Assembly: GCA_005765155.1 (NCBI GenBank)
Contig: VCCP01000006.1
Span: forward strand, 3,112,501 to 3,176,500
Length of the DNA stretch: 64,000 nt
Direction of reading: 5' to 3'
Origin: Zelopaecilomyces penicillatus
Lineage: Eukaryota; Ascomycota; Sordariomycetes; Hypocreales; Pseudodiploosporaceae
Position 1 is the stretch's first letter. Every line of letters begins with the position of its first letter. The translations under genes and the position numbers were made by a program. The notes below the pieces were generated by a model. It had not been told where the DNA came from, made no database searches, and saw only the letters and a program-made list of their open reading frames with translations. This document shows, one piece after another, positions 1-12,156 of this stretch.

Positions 1-1340
1 CAAACCGCATCTGACGGATGGCCACCCCGTCCACAGAGAACTACCCCGGGTTCCAACATCTGTATTGTGCTCTGACTTTGGGCAAAGCGAGAACTGTGGA
101 GGCGTGGATGCTCAATGATGGAAAATAACCTCGTTCTCAAGCCCTGCAGGCACCAGAACACAAAAGTACCACGGTGGGGGAGGATCTCATATTGGAATTT
201 GCGGAAGCCCAAATTACCCCGCCAAGTTCACATCAGAGAGTTCTACGAATCCGGACATCCGGGGGAGATTGTTGTAGTAAGTAGCCGATCCTTGTTGAAA
301 TTTAAGGGGATCGTCTGATAAACCATGCTAATTGCCGATAGGTTGTATTCAAATCCCATGTTGAATTCGCGTTCAAGTCCCTCTCGGTCGGAGAAGTGAA
401 GCGAAGAATCACAACAAAAAACACGCTTGAAGCCTGGCAATTGTACTTTCTCAAATATCTACGTGCAGTCTATTTACTGTCGTGGCTACTTCGTTCAAAA
501 CACCACTAGGCAAGGCGCTGCACTCTGATCTGGAGCACCTGATCTGTCGCCACTATCATGAAAATGGTATTGACCGAGTTAACATTGAGTTCCAAGACTG
601 CCGTTCTTATTCCATAAATATGCGATGGAAGAAACATATTTGATGGAGATCGAATCCAACTTGATTGGAATGTCTGCCACCCCGAACTATAGCAACAAAC
701 ACACATCTTCAGGCCACAGATAAAGCGACTAAAGCAATGCCATCAGGAAAGGCACCAATTTTACTCGTGGGAATATCGATAGACTGGCAGATTGCAAACA
801 TCCAATAACGACGTAGAGATGAGGAACTGCCTGCACTAGCCGATCGATATTTGCAACAGCATGTGTCAGCTTGCCGCCGCAAGTTGATGGTAATCCCGTG
901 ATTTTCTTATAGTAAAGAAGACATATTTTTGACCAAGCCAGCAAAGCTGCCACACAATTGTCTTTGTGTGACTTCGTGCTTCAGGAGCTCTTAGGATCTG
1001 ACTTTCTACGCGAGTTCAGTTGAGTCCTGCGAGGATTTTCTAGTCGCTTAAGAAGAGACGCGACAATCATCAAAACGAATCGAGTGTTCATTCCTGCTGA
1101 AGAAGCCTGCACACCCCTTTGGCGTTTTTGTCAGTTCATCATCAATGTATTATCATCGCCTGAGATCCTTTGTGGCTTGTATAGCCAGATGATCTCGTTA
1201 CTACGTGACTGCTGCAAGCAAACATGGGAGAATTCCATCACCGGGTATTAAGAACACGTACTTCATCCTTTCCACATATATGTCTCTTTGAAGGGGATAA
1301 GCGTTCAGAGGTGCGACAATTGAATTTGGCACAATCAGTC
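1..1340. other. Gene-free stretch at the left edge
   Basis: No reading frame here is long, has a plausible start context, or joins to a neighbour across splice signals. The short open frames on both strands overlap each other and look like chance. I see no repeat or RNA gene. Confidence 0.5.
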
Positions 1341-1987
1341 ATGTACTTGGGAGAAGTACTCCCAATACGATTCAGTAATACCACATTGGCGGAGGAGGCC
1401 TAACAAGCAGTTGCTCCGGGAATAGCGATGACTGACTGCTTATAGTGGGCAGAAAATTACAAAAGAACGCCAGGAAAAAGGCGCGGGATGACAAGATCGA
1501 TTCTAGAGATCTGCAAGATGGTCAGGATCCCTCGTTGGGCAGACTAGACGACAGCCCCCGTGGTGGGGAAAAAAAGAAGAAACACCATCGAGTTTCCCAA
1601 GGGCGAGAAGAAAAGACTGTCAAGCTGGTGAAGCAGGTTGTCACTGCAGTGAGACTCCCCGAATCTGACCGAGACTATTTGGCCAAATGTGGGACGGCTC
1701 TATATCTTTCCTTCCCCAAGACGGCACAGCCACGCAACGCGAGCCAAATCCGTGCGCTAAGGGAACTTGTGTCTCCAAAGACTAAAGCCGGCGAGGCAGT
1801 CAAGAAGGTCTTGCCGTCGGGTCACTCGTATATTGCCGTGATCTACTCCACTGCGGCGGCGAGAGATGCGGCTTTAAAGATTTTGGCAACAGAGATGGTC
1901 ACCCACAAGACCATCAAGTCTCATAGGATACGACCATCACAAAGATTACACTTCTCCTTAAACCTAAACAGACAGGATACACCTTAA
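1341..1987 (+). CDS. Orphan basic protein, probably two exons
   Basis: The open frame from 1445 has no ATG at its start (GTG). It is preceded by a convincing intron end with a TGACTGAC branch-like motif and a TATAG acceptor at 1445. A candidate first exon runs from ATG 1341 to 1374 before a GTAATA donor. Splicing joins A to TG, making an in-frame Met codon directly ahead of Gly-Arg-Lys. The product would be about 191 residues. The N-terminal third is very basic, with a KKKKHH run that could act as a nuclear or nucleolar signal. The rest has mixed helical character. I do not recognise the family. Exon 1 is weak, so the true start is uncertain. Confidence 0.3.
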
Positions 1988-2657
1988 CCATCACAAAAGG
2001 TTCGCTTATTCCTTCTCAACGCTCAGATGGTATTACAAACCAACCCACCATCAAACGGCTGGATCCATCCACAGTTTCAATCACAATCGTGTCGTTGCCA
2101 TTTCTCAGACAGATAAGGATTCAATTCACAAGTAATTGAACCAGCTCACCCCCACAGGCGACCATACTAAAATGTCTTGTGTTTACAGATATCACAACTT
2201 CCCAGTTGGGTAAAAGAAACGAAGGCGACAACCAATGGGATTGGAACCCTACCAGATGAAACGGATCCAAAACAGTCCGAACACGTCCTACCAAACGAAT
2301 CGCTACATGCGAATATCATGTCACTCCTGTTCTCATTATAAACCTACAGATCCCTTCACAAAACAGTCTCGATCAATCCAAATGACACAACGAATTGCCT
2401 CCTTCCAGATTTTCAACACTTCCAATCATTTAAAAAGTCTACATTTACACACCAAACGCACAAAATGGAACAGGTAGTTCGAAGAGTGACGCAAGAGTTT
2501 CGAACTGCCACATCCCAATGAACTATACAGGGCTCTCTCTACCAGCAGATTTCAGTGGCGACACAATTTAACACAAACAGAATGCAAGGTGTGGTGGGAT
2601 TAGCGTGCCCTCTCTACAAACGTTGTTCACCACCAACACAGAATATATTTTGCCCTA
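1988..2657. other. Intergenic, nothing recognised
   Basis: A-rich sequence between two weak orphan genes. An 80-residue open frame at 2235-2477 has biased, low-information composition (Ser, Thr, His, Asn) and no splice partner, so it is not called. Confidence 0.4.
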
Positions 2658-3710
2658 ATGGTCTTGTGTGGTGGTTATACAATTGAACGCAAATCTTCTG
2701 CTCCCTTGCCGCCTATTCAGACAGGCGAAAACATGCCGAAACAAGACGTCAATCATGGAATAAGGCCACATGCGTTTGGACTCTTGACGAGACCTCCTAC
2801 CAAAACTCGAAGTCTGTATATCAATGCTTTTCACAACACACTACGAACGCCATCAAGGCGATCTTTGAGATCTTGTATGCCTTTAATGGCATTAAGCGGC
2901 ATTTTCGACCTCCTGCTACCTTACCCCATCGCCTACCAAACTATCAATGAAGTAAGTTTGCCTCCTCTTCTTAACCTGCCTTCGATTTGTTAACCACGAT
3001 GCAGCACATGCATATGTACACGACGAGGCATATATGCAGCGTCAACACATTAGTATCACAGCACTGATTTGAAATGACACAACTAAACAGCATCTCGAAC
3101 ATAGGTGCGACATGGGATGAAATCCACAAAAAGGTTCCCTCGCACACACACATTCACAAACGTGTACCATATTGAAAGCGCCGGTCTATCACTTTACACA
3201 TCTAGGCACTTGGATATCTTACTTAATACCTGGCTTGGGCGTACACTTGCTATCAACACAACATTCGCCACGGGAGCTGCTGTGTACATGCTTTTGCGTG
3301 GGGAGAACGTATCAGACTGCAGTGCCCATGGAGGGAATATGTGTAGTGTGTTTGACGAGCCCGGCTACACCAGATTCATCTCACGATACCATGAACTGAT
3401 CCAAAAACTTGCGTGCGATGACGAAGGCGAGGGAGCTGCTCTTGCCACCACCACCACCACTGCGGTTGATGTTTCCAGTTTCTCGGCTGCTACAGTGCCC
3501 TGTCCTATTATGCACCCTACAATCGACGAGTACACCAATTTTATGCATCTCATGCACAATGTAGTTGATGCTTTACAGAGAGACATGGACGCGATCCGGG
3601 CCTACATGGCCCATCCCAATCCACCCGCCATACTTCGCAGAAAGGTCGTTCGCGACAGGTTCTACCACGGTGTCTCGGATCGAAAACCCAGAGGAGAACG
3701 ATGGCGATGA
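2658..3710 (+). CDS. Orphan protein, two exons (about 299 aa)
   Basis: Exon 1 runs from ATG 2658 to 2951 (exactly 98 codons) and ends at a GTAAGT donor. The intron 2952-3104 ends with a CTAAAC branch-like site and an ACATAG acceptor. Exon 2 opens in phase at 3105 with GTG and continues to a stop at 3710. Exon 2 has no ATG at its own start, and both exons are open and in phase across good splice signals, so one gene is more likely than two. The N-terminal half is Arg-rich. The middle has a hydrophobic stretch (about residues 150-165), then a Thr run and acidic segments. No family is recognised, and it could be a species-specific orphan. Confidence 0.35.
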
Positions 3711-5275
3711 TGAACGGACTTCGGGAAACGAAACAGATGATACTCTGTAGGTGTATTGCGAAAACGGAACGCAGTCAAAATGGTCTTCATTTCCAGTTAT
3801 TGGGTTCAGAAAATATGACCATGATGGCAGAATCAGTCCTGAGCGCATATTAGAGACACAGCTTGCCGTGTTACAGCTAGCACACCCGAAGTATGCCATG
3901 TGACGCTGGCACTTGAAGGCCACTCCAAAGACATGCAAAATTCTATACACACTTTGATCGCATGAAGATTCCGGGACCATTTTCCCCACTGGATCTTTAC
4001 GCAGATCACACTGTCTAAGACGGAGGGACTAAGTCGAGCTGCACATTCTGCCAGACGCATAAATGCTACGGACAACCGAAGAGCTCAAGTCAGGAGATCC
4101 CCCCCCCAGAGTACTAAATCCCACATCGAATGTTGCATGCTCTATACAGAACTTCAGAGAGGCATTCCATCACGTGGGAATGGACTACATCAAGTTCAGG
4201 ATGAGTTCAGAGCTTGGGTGCTCAAATGCGAATCAGCTCAAGCATTCACGGATAATATATGAATCTTGTGGTACGGACTCAAAAACAAGGTGGCCATGGA
4301 CAACTGATTCACCTGAGAAACACCATCCATCTGGAAGGGACCAGATATGACGGGGACACTGAGGGAATATAACTTCGCGGCATTGGCATTTTTTAATACG
4401 GCAGCTTTATTGTTCCCTAACGATCCTATCTATCATTTTCAAACGCCCTCAACAGCTGGCAGTATCTCTAATACAGCTGAACGGACGCCCGGCGCATTCG
4501 CCAGTTTTCATTCGTGAATATGATCAGCCATCTCCTTCGCGCGTCGCATCACGATCTCGACCTTCAAGATAGCTGGATTCAAGGTCAATACTATCTGCTC
4601 AGCTGACAAGGGTGCCAGGAACGGCCAAGCAGGTGGCTGAATTTACCGACCCGACATCCTCATCGCAGATATTCGTAGCCATGATAGCTCACAGCGCAGA
4701 ACTTTGTACTGCAATAGATACCCGCAACAGCCTAGGCCACGTCATGTGGACTTCTAAGAACAAAGAACCCACTACAAAGAGGGGCCGCGAAGGCATGGAA
4801 GCCGTCGAAACATCCAGTTCGGAAGTTGATGTTGTCATCACTGCCAAGAAACGTTGAACATATCTTTTCTCCAATTAGTCTACAATCTGCAGACACAACT
4901 GTTCGCGATATAGAAATGAAGTAACCGACACACCATAATCGCCGGCGCTCCCCTCCTGCTTTCATCTTACGCGCGAGCTTCGAGTCATTGAGAAACACGG
5001 TGTTGCCGGGCTGTTCAATCGATAGCTAAGGTGTCTGTTACACTTTTTTTTTTATTCCCAGGGAAATAAAGCGAGAATTCGCCGAGATAAACGCCATCAC
5101 GCCAATTGATGAAATGATCCGACTGGGCGTGCAGCCTCTCCGAAAAAGTAAACGGGTCACTTCTATACAGGAATGTTCATGTTCGAGGAAACATTCACGA
5201 TCACGCATGCCAACGCCAAACTCATATACAAACTTGTTATGGGACGGATCAAAAGTCAAAAGTCTTGCGATGAGC

Positions 5276-5358
5276 TACTGCGAAACCACTAGTCGCTGTA
5301 TATATAAATGGCGATACAGCACCGCCAATGTGAATCTCTAGATGCTTGGTTATCTATA
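5276..5358 (+). repeat. Repeat copy 1, segments A (5276-5329) then B (5329-5358)
   Basis: Segment A (54 bases, centred on a TATATATAAATGGCG motif) and segment B (about 30 bases) both recur on the opposite strand near 5.92-6.0 kb. The A copies differ at 4 of 54 positions and the B copies at 2 of about 29; every difference is a C/T or G/A transition. Confidence 0.8.
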
Positions 5359-5915
5359 CAATAGCAATGCTTGTTTTGAAGTCCCGTCGTGGTGTGACTG
5401 GTGGTGTGAAAGATGCCGCATCGAAAGCGATCAGGGAGCATTTTCTTTTCTTTCGGTTAGTAGTTGCAATCAAGAATTACCAGAAAGGAGGCGAAACGTT
5501 TAAAATGAAGAACGTCCCTCAGGAGTATTCCTATTGGGGCAAAACAGTCCAGGCAACATACCCTATTTCAATCGAAGTTGAACTATCCATGGGGAGATCA
5601 GCTGGTTCGACCTTTTTTACCAGAATCTGCAAACGTGATGATACTCTGATCCTTTATTCAGATTTCTCAAAGTCCCAAAGACCAAACAGATGACGAAGAC
5701 CACACGGACCTGGACGGGCTGGGATGATTACGCCCATGAAATCGCGGCATGTATACCAACCGAGCCATGACTGACATAGGCCAGTCCATGGGCATTGGAC
5801 GCGATACTTTCTCCCTCCAATCGTGCGCAGCCAAGACGAAGTTGAGCGACGTACATTGGAAGGTTTGAGCAAAGTTCATACACAACAATTGCTGATGGCT
5901 GGGAATGGCCATGTG

Positions 5916-6003
5916 ATTGGCAGTGCTGTGCCGCCATTTATATATACAGCAACTAGTGGTTTCGCAGTAGTGGATAGATAATCAAGCATCTGGAGATTCA
6001 CAT
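5916..6003 (-). repeat. Repeat copy 2, segments A (5916-5969) and B (5971-6003), inverted
   Basis: This is the reverse complement of the segments at 5276-5358. Read on the minus strand the order here is B then A, whereas copy 1 reads A then B, so it is not a simple inverted repeat. The two orders could be cut from a tandem A-B array. Confidence 0.8.
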
Positions 6004-6650
6004 TCACTCATCAAATACGACGTATGCTATCAACAGCAAATACACATTTCAACCTCTACAGGCTCACACAGGCGAACTTGAAGGCACATATCAAATTTCT
6101 TAGAGATAAACGCTATGAAGAATTTATTGTCTTCACAAGGACACCCTTAGGTACTTCAATCGGTTGCCCTGTACTGCACTTTCAAACAATGGGTAAAATC
6201 AGGTCCTTGAGGTAGTCCTCAGTTCCATTCTGCTTCCAACACTTATAATGGCATAGTTAATGTGCCTCACAACTACATCAGGCTATTTCTAAGCTACCAG
6301 CAATGAGGCATCGGAAATTGGATCATAATAAAGCGATATTTGATGATGGTCGAGCAAACCATTACATCATGACTTATATGAAGAACGAATAACAAACTCA
6401 CACAATTCTCTCTTCTCAACCTATAACCATCGTATAGTAACTAGACGTGGAAATCCCGTCTAAGCGCCAGTAGCGCCAGAAGTCCCAAGGTTACGACATA
6501 GGCATTAGTTAGTAAGATCGACATATCAATTCCTGATTCATTCACTTATGCAGAGTCGAACGAGTCGAACAGATCGCAGGGCCTTCAACTAGACTATTCA
6601 ACTAATTGCCTATAAGAGTCTGATTTATGTTGTGGTAACACCACTCTGTA

Positions 6651-6705
6651 GTAGTCTTCATGACCTGCTCTCATCTTTAACCTTCATGTGGTTAAAAATG
6701 GAAAT
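6651..6705 (+). repeat. Dispersed repeat copy (partner at 12102-12156)
   Basis: About 55 bases, from a CTCTGTAGT motif through ACCTGCTCTCA to a GTTRAAAATG-like end, match the copy at 12.1 kb with scattered differences, largely transitions. Similarity fades on both sides. Confidence 0.6.
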
Positions 6706-9280
6706 CGATATATTGTCATGGAAGAAGATGGATCTGGACATTCTGGACGGCATGGCGTGAAGACCGCGATAAGAACGGGCCCTCTCATATGGTATATACA
6801 GAGGCGCCTGGAGTACTATCTCCATGTTGGGATTACAAAATTTGATTATGGCGTACGGAAGCAAGACTGGGAGGGATACGATCTGGAGATTTCACCCCCA
6901 ACAAATGACCAAAAGACACCAGCTTGCCATTATCGACATTACTTGTAATCTGCAAAGCTTACAGATCATATTGTGCACACTGTCGACAGCAGTTAACTGG
7001 TGATCAGTTATAATCGCCAAGGTACTCAGGATTGGCGGCTACTTGGCCTACATAAGGCCTAGAATGCTGTGGTCGCCATTCTCCCAGTTCCCCAGGTCGC
7101 CTGAGCAGGTCTTCATTCGTTCCCCTTGTTATAGGGAAACTCTCGCTGTGTTCAATGATAAATTTTGTACAGTAAAGCATGAGTTAGAGATATCAAAGAT
7201 GGTGTCCATACAAAATCGCCTACCGTCAGTTCCTTTTGCATATTTTGCACACTCAGCATCCAAGATTTTGTCAAAACAAAAAGCAGGTTTATAATTATCT
7301 TGCCGAAAGAGACGACAGGCCCACGGCGACGCATGTCTGGCAACAAGATACCAAAAGAAGTCCAATCGCCAAATTCAGCCACCCTTGAAGAGAATGCCAA
7401 TTTCGATCTAATTTGGTGAGATACATATTGAATATATCGGGCGCAGCAACAACCTCTATGGCGAATAGATGTCTATGCTATTCCTTGTGGCTTCTTTTAC
7501 AGAGCCTTTCTACGTCAACACAATACCACTCGCGCCTCGCCAATTCAGATAGAAACCTACGCCCGGTGCAACGAAATGAAGGAAGCAAACACATATACTG
7601 CCGCACTTGATGATACTTAACCCTTTCTTGTTATACTTCAAATCACATCCCAAACTACAGGGCCTTGCTCGGGCTACCACTTTCTAATCGCCCACACTCC
7701 CGAACCAGTTGTTGCAACCTAAATCTTATCTACGTCATAGGTTTCCGCCAAAAAGTCTCTTTTTCATCACCGTGGTTTTCACTTTTTTTTTTCTTCTTTG
7801 TTGTTTACATATCTTTTACACTCATCCCTGAAAGCCGAGGGTGACCCGGAAACAAAGAGAAAAGATTTAACAAGGAACAACCAAGTTATCACGACGTCAC
7901 GAAACAAGAGCAATCAAAGTCCAGCCCAACAACATTGCCACCGCGACCAACGACCCCACCAAGCACCTCGACTTTCAAGCCGTGCTACGACTCGACGACC
8001 CGAACCGACCCGTCCCTGACTAGCAGGGAAGTGCGAACCATGTCACTGTCCAAAAAGATTGAACAAGATTATTAGTGTTGTCGTTGGTCTTGAGAGAAGA
8101 GCTCTTTTGCCTGTGTGGTCAAGTTTTGGATCCGGTCAATGGGTTTCACGTCATGCCGTATTTCTTTTGTTGTCAGAAAAGGTTTTGGGACTTACTACTT
8201 TCAGCGTTTATGCGTGAATATGGCGAGTAGCGACAGAACATGTCTAGGGTTTCACAAAACCTGTGAGTCTTTCCTGGGCTCTCAGTACAGACACCATCAG
8301 CCCCCAAATAATACAACAAGAACGTTGCCTCAGTGTTTAAAACCTCGCGAGTCTATACATGATGTTAGGCCAATTTCAACTACATCGTTCTTTGTGCTCA
8401 TCCAATTGGTGACAGCCACAAGGCTGAGCGAAAAGGTTCAGGGGCACTAAACAACTGGGTCGGCTGCTCGGACAAAGACTGGAATATGATTTGCCTGAAC
8501 AGACAGCTACATCAAAGCGCATTTTGGTTTTTAGTGTTTAGGAACGTCTGCTACCTATGATAAAGTTGTCACATGTCGGTTACAAATCCAGTCTAATACA
8601 TGAGGTGGGTGAGCATGTGGACAGGTGGTGCAAAACTTTCTGAATTCTCCAGTGTTATTGATACCGAGTAGAGGATAAAGTGCACGTCCTAGTTCATGAG
8701 GAACTTCTAGATTAGCCTGGATGGCATAATGTAGTAAGCCTCCGGGCCGGTCAGCTGTGTCTGCAACAATACATCTCTATTCTCTTTCGATTGCCGAAAT
8801 AGAATATCAGAATGTAGTTTAGGAATATTATAGTAACAATTGTCAGCTTACCAGTCCTTTTTGTTAATTTTGAGCAATTTTCTTCTTTGAAGCGGCAGAC
8901 GGTTGATTTGCCGATGCATTTTACTAGTAGTCCACTCATTTGAACCAAGCCCTTATGCTTGGTGTTATCTTTCGCAATGTATTCAAAGATCATGTTCTCT
9001 GTGGCTTATTCGAGTATGTTCAACAGCATAACCAGAATCATCGCTGCTTGAAGTTTAGTAAACCTGAAAGAGAGTCTACTATAGAAATCTTGATCAAGCA
9101 AGCAAAGCTACGAAGCAGCATTGTGGAAAATGCCAACCTTCCACAGAGTATAGCTTCTAGATTTTCTTTCCTTAGACGATATTTAAGACTACTAAGCCAC
9201 CATAATCACTAGCTATACCGAAAATACCAACTAGTAATTAATCAGTTTTGCTTACCCCTAAAAGCGCTAAGTATATATTA

Positions 9281-9340
9281 GCAATTTCCAGCAATTCCTG
9301 GCAATGTCCAGCAATCCCTAGCAATATCAAGCAATATCTA
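9281..9340 (+). repeat. Six tandem 10-base units (GCAATNTCCA type)
   Basis: Six consecutive decamers start GCAAT and vary in the last five bases. They are preceded by a GCGCTAAGTATATATTA flank. A related array with the same flank lies inverted at 13.15 kb, and a shorter one lies at 30.40 kb. Confidence 0.85.
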
Positions 9341-9757
9341 ATATTAGGATTCCACACCTAGGAGAATCCCAAGTTAGTCCATTAGCAAGATTATAATGTT
9401 AAAATTCCAATGAGGACTTTATTCAACGATATCAATACAATGTTATTGTCAGTGAAGGTTGATGCTCTAGTGAGAAAGTCTTCGAGAGGGCCAATCTAGT
9501 TATCAATTTCATCTTAAGAATTCATCTTTACCTTCTCTACCAAAGTGAAGAATGTTGATGCAATGATAAAACAAAGATTCCAGCACTTGGTGTCGATTCA
9601 AAGTAGTGTGCAGGTGTTCGTTACTTGAATTAGTGAGGATTGATGAAGCAGGATGTAGAAGGTAGAAAGAAGTGTTAAAGTGTAATGAAGGCGAGAGACA
9701 AATTTCACTTAAACCTCAAGCGAAACAGATCCTCGTTATCCTAGTACCGGCACAGAT

Positions 9758-10264
9758 ATGTATATATATATAATTCTTACCTTCCTCACACACACCCCTA
9801 TGGCCGGCCGAAGAGTAGGTAATTCATCCCAGTCCAAGTCAAATGCAGCCTTGACAGTTCATTTCAAGCCACAGAGAAATGGTGCCAAAGCGAAAGCCCG
9901 AATGGCACAAAGCATGACTGTTAAGAGTAAGACGGAACAGAATGTCCCAGTCAATCATTATGACTTTGTGTCCGTGAGACGGCTTGGCTCCAATGCACCC
10001 ACGACCCCCTCATGGCAGCTTGAGAATGATTATTCTATCAAAACAGTGGACTGCCCGGGCACGGCCAATGCTAGAAAGCAAATAGAAAGGCATGATACGT
10101 GGACTGAAATGAATCACGTCGGATCGGTCCATGTCTTGCACAAGTGGGCTTCGGCTCCCACAGATGCTTCTCTCATCGCGGCATACAACAATTTGAACAG
10201 TGCAGAAGCGGTTTGCTCCTTTTGTGACGCAGTATCCACCCTGAAAGGTTTCACTTGGATCTGA
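9758..10264 (+). CDS. Orphan protein, unknown function
   Basis: The open frame begins at ATG 9758 with a low-complexity TATATA stretch, and the in-frame ATG at 9800 is the more credible start (about 154 residues). The N-terminal third is Lys/Arg/Ser/Gln-rich and looks disordered. The C-terminal part is more ordered, with several Trp residues and a CSFCDAVS segment. Composition is more protein-like than in neighbouring frames, but I recognise no family and see no clear intron. It lies in a repeat-littered area and may be a remnant. Confidence 0.3.
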   Translation: MYIYIILTFLTHTPMAGRRVGNSSQSKSNAALTVHFKPQRNGAKAKARMAQSMTVKSKTEQNVPVNHYDFVSVRRLGSNAPTTPSWQLENDYSIKTVDCPGTANARKQIERHDTWTEMNHVGSVHVLHKWASAPTDASLIAAYNNLNSAEAVCSFCDAVSTLKGFTWI

Positions 10265-10582
10265 GTGAAAATCTTCATCCTGGACGTCCGATTCCCCTAC
10301 ATGTGTTACACCTGTGCGACGACCGCGATCAAACCAACGATCAGAATAGTATACAATATTGCTGAATAGGCACTTCTATTGACAGCCGAGAAACTTATTA
10401 ATGAAGCTTGCAAGCGAATCCTTGCACAAGCAACAAAGTCCTAGGGGGGGAATCCAGGTACATGATTCTCATTCACTATGAAGCATACACGAACAGCCGT
10501 TGGCAAGGCAGCAAACACTTCCACACAAATTTCATCTCTCAATCCAGCAACAATCATCCATGCTTATGTAGGCTAAAGCGAC

Positions 10583-11136
10583 ATGAAATCATACATTGAC
10601 TATATTGTTATGGAATGCGATAAGCCAACATTCGCACCGGCTATGTTATCATCCATCTTTCAGCACCACAGCGAAGAGGATCAAGTTCATGTCACAACAT
10701 TTGTTATGACACATGCCGTACAAATCCTTCTCTTCGCGCCCGTGCAGTGGACAGGCGACCGATTTTATTCACGAGGAAAGGACGACTACTTACATCGATA
10801 CCCAACCCCAGCGGACTACGACTGCGATGATAAATTGTGGCTGGTCTCTTCTCTGTGGAGGACTTGCACCGCGCGGTTGTTCTGTTCCTGCTTGCAGTAT
10901 ACAGAAAGTCCTATAATGCGAGCAATATGTTTGCTGCAAGAGCGCCAGCAAAAGGTGGTAAGACATGGATGCGCTATCATGACCCCATCAATCAACAGCC
11001 TGAGATGCTAGCCGAGTTGGATGCAGCGGGAGTCGCCATTACCCAGCCGTTGAAGAATATGCTGGAGGTGGAGACTGCTGAATTGAGCATCACCTGGCCC
11101 GAAAACCAGCTGGTTGAAAAACACGGCTCTGGTTGA
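10583..11136 (+). pseudogene. Possible coding remnant in two overlapping frames
   Basis: One frame (10583-11011) and a second (10837-11136) overlap, and each has protein-like stretches. The C-terminal part of the second, rich in Glu, Leu and Ala, looks more like real coding sequence. No splice pair joins them convincingly. A further short open stretch in another frame lies just downstream, up to 11227. A decayed gene is the simplest reading. No family is recognised. Confidence 0.2.
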
Positions 11137-11283
11137 TTACACCGCAAAAGGGCAGAGTTTTCATCTGAAACATTGGACGGTGACGTGGAAGGGCTGAATG
11201 TGATCGACCTTCACACCGTGGTAATGGAGGCCAAAAAGGGCCAGTAAAACGGATCGTCAGACAGAAGCAAATGAAAACAAGAG

Positions 11284-11761
11284 ATGATGAGAAATCCCCA
11301 TCCGATGGACACCGATTCATTCAAGCTTTTATTTGAACGGAACAAACAATTTTACAACTGGGAAAACCTGGACGAAAAGTCAAGAAGGACTGAGCACCAG
11401 ATAGCACAGTTTGCCAATTTGGTCAGCAGGGATCACATAAATGAATTTACAGATGCGTGCACAAATTTAGATACAATTAAGCAGCACATTGATCTCCCAG
11501 AGGACGAAAACGGACTGCTTCGGCAAACACAGACATCATACGCACTTGAGAGCGTTCTCAGTGGACAACATCCGCCTGAGGATACCGACATCAATGCAAT
11601 CTACCACAGCCATGGCATCACGCCATTTCCAGAGCTAGTAACATTTCCTGGTACAGACATACAGAATCTCAATCCCCATCAAGTTGCAGGTATGCCAAAT
11701 ACCCACCCCCCATATTGTAACAAGCCCAAGTGAAGTAGAGTGCTAACCCTACACAGACTGA
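11284..11761 (+). CDS. Orphan acidic helical protein, probably two exons
   Basis: ATG 11284 opens a frame rich in Asp, Glu, Asn and Gln. A strong intron end (GCTAAC branch, ACACAG acceptor ending at 11756) lies downstream, and a GTATGC donor at 11691 gives a 66-base intron. After splicing the frame ends almost at once (Asp, then TGA at 11761), giving about 137 residues. Without splicing it ends at 11733 with 149 residues. The sequence looks soluble and helical. No family is recognised. Confidence 0.3.
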
Positions 11762-12101
11762 CCGAGTCTGCGATGGAAGATGAGAATGCTTGGGAGACGC
11801 CATTGTAAGCCATTGAACGTGTACGCTCTACCGGGAATGTGCCTAATGGGGGACATAGGATCCCTAGCTTTACTGAAAATGACGATCGCCTCAAATCCAG
11901 ACGGATTCATATGATAGGCAATACTAACTAACATAACACCCGGTGGTAACCTTGTTACATACCGTCTCAAACATGCGGGGATTCAAAGATTCGATTTCAG
12001 TTCGTGATTGTGGATGAGGGCCCATAACGCCCGTCGCGTAGATGGGGAGTGTAATCAAACCATCCGACTGAACAAAAGCCTCATATATGGGACAAGAACA
12101 T

Positions 12102-12156
12102 CGCTCTGTAGTGGGTTTCAAAACCTGCTCTCACTTTTAACCCTCATGTAGTTGAA
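12102..12156 (+). repeat. Dispersed repeat copy (partner at 6651-6705)
   Basis: Same orientation as the 6.65-kb copy. Shared blocks include CTCTGTAGT, ACCTGCTCTCA and a TTAACC-TCATGT core, with mostly transition differences. Confidence 0.6.

Larger units (their letters stand above)
3711..9757. other. Six-kb gene-poor block with repeat relics
   Basis: This block holds many short overlapping frames but no gene I can support. It contains the A-B repeat copies at 5.3 and 5.9 kb, one copy of the 6.65/12.1 kb repeat, and the decamer repeat at 9.28 kb, all listed separately. The section around 8.75-9.25 kb is more A+T-rich and may be an old transposon, but no transposase motif is clear. Confidence 0.5.

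Noticed and set aside
8751..9212. Possible hAT-type transposon relic in A+T-rich DNA
   Set aside because: A minus-strand frame has a loose resemblance to a zinc-finger start, but the paired Cys and His spacing is incomplete and no transposase core or terminal repeats were found.
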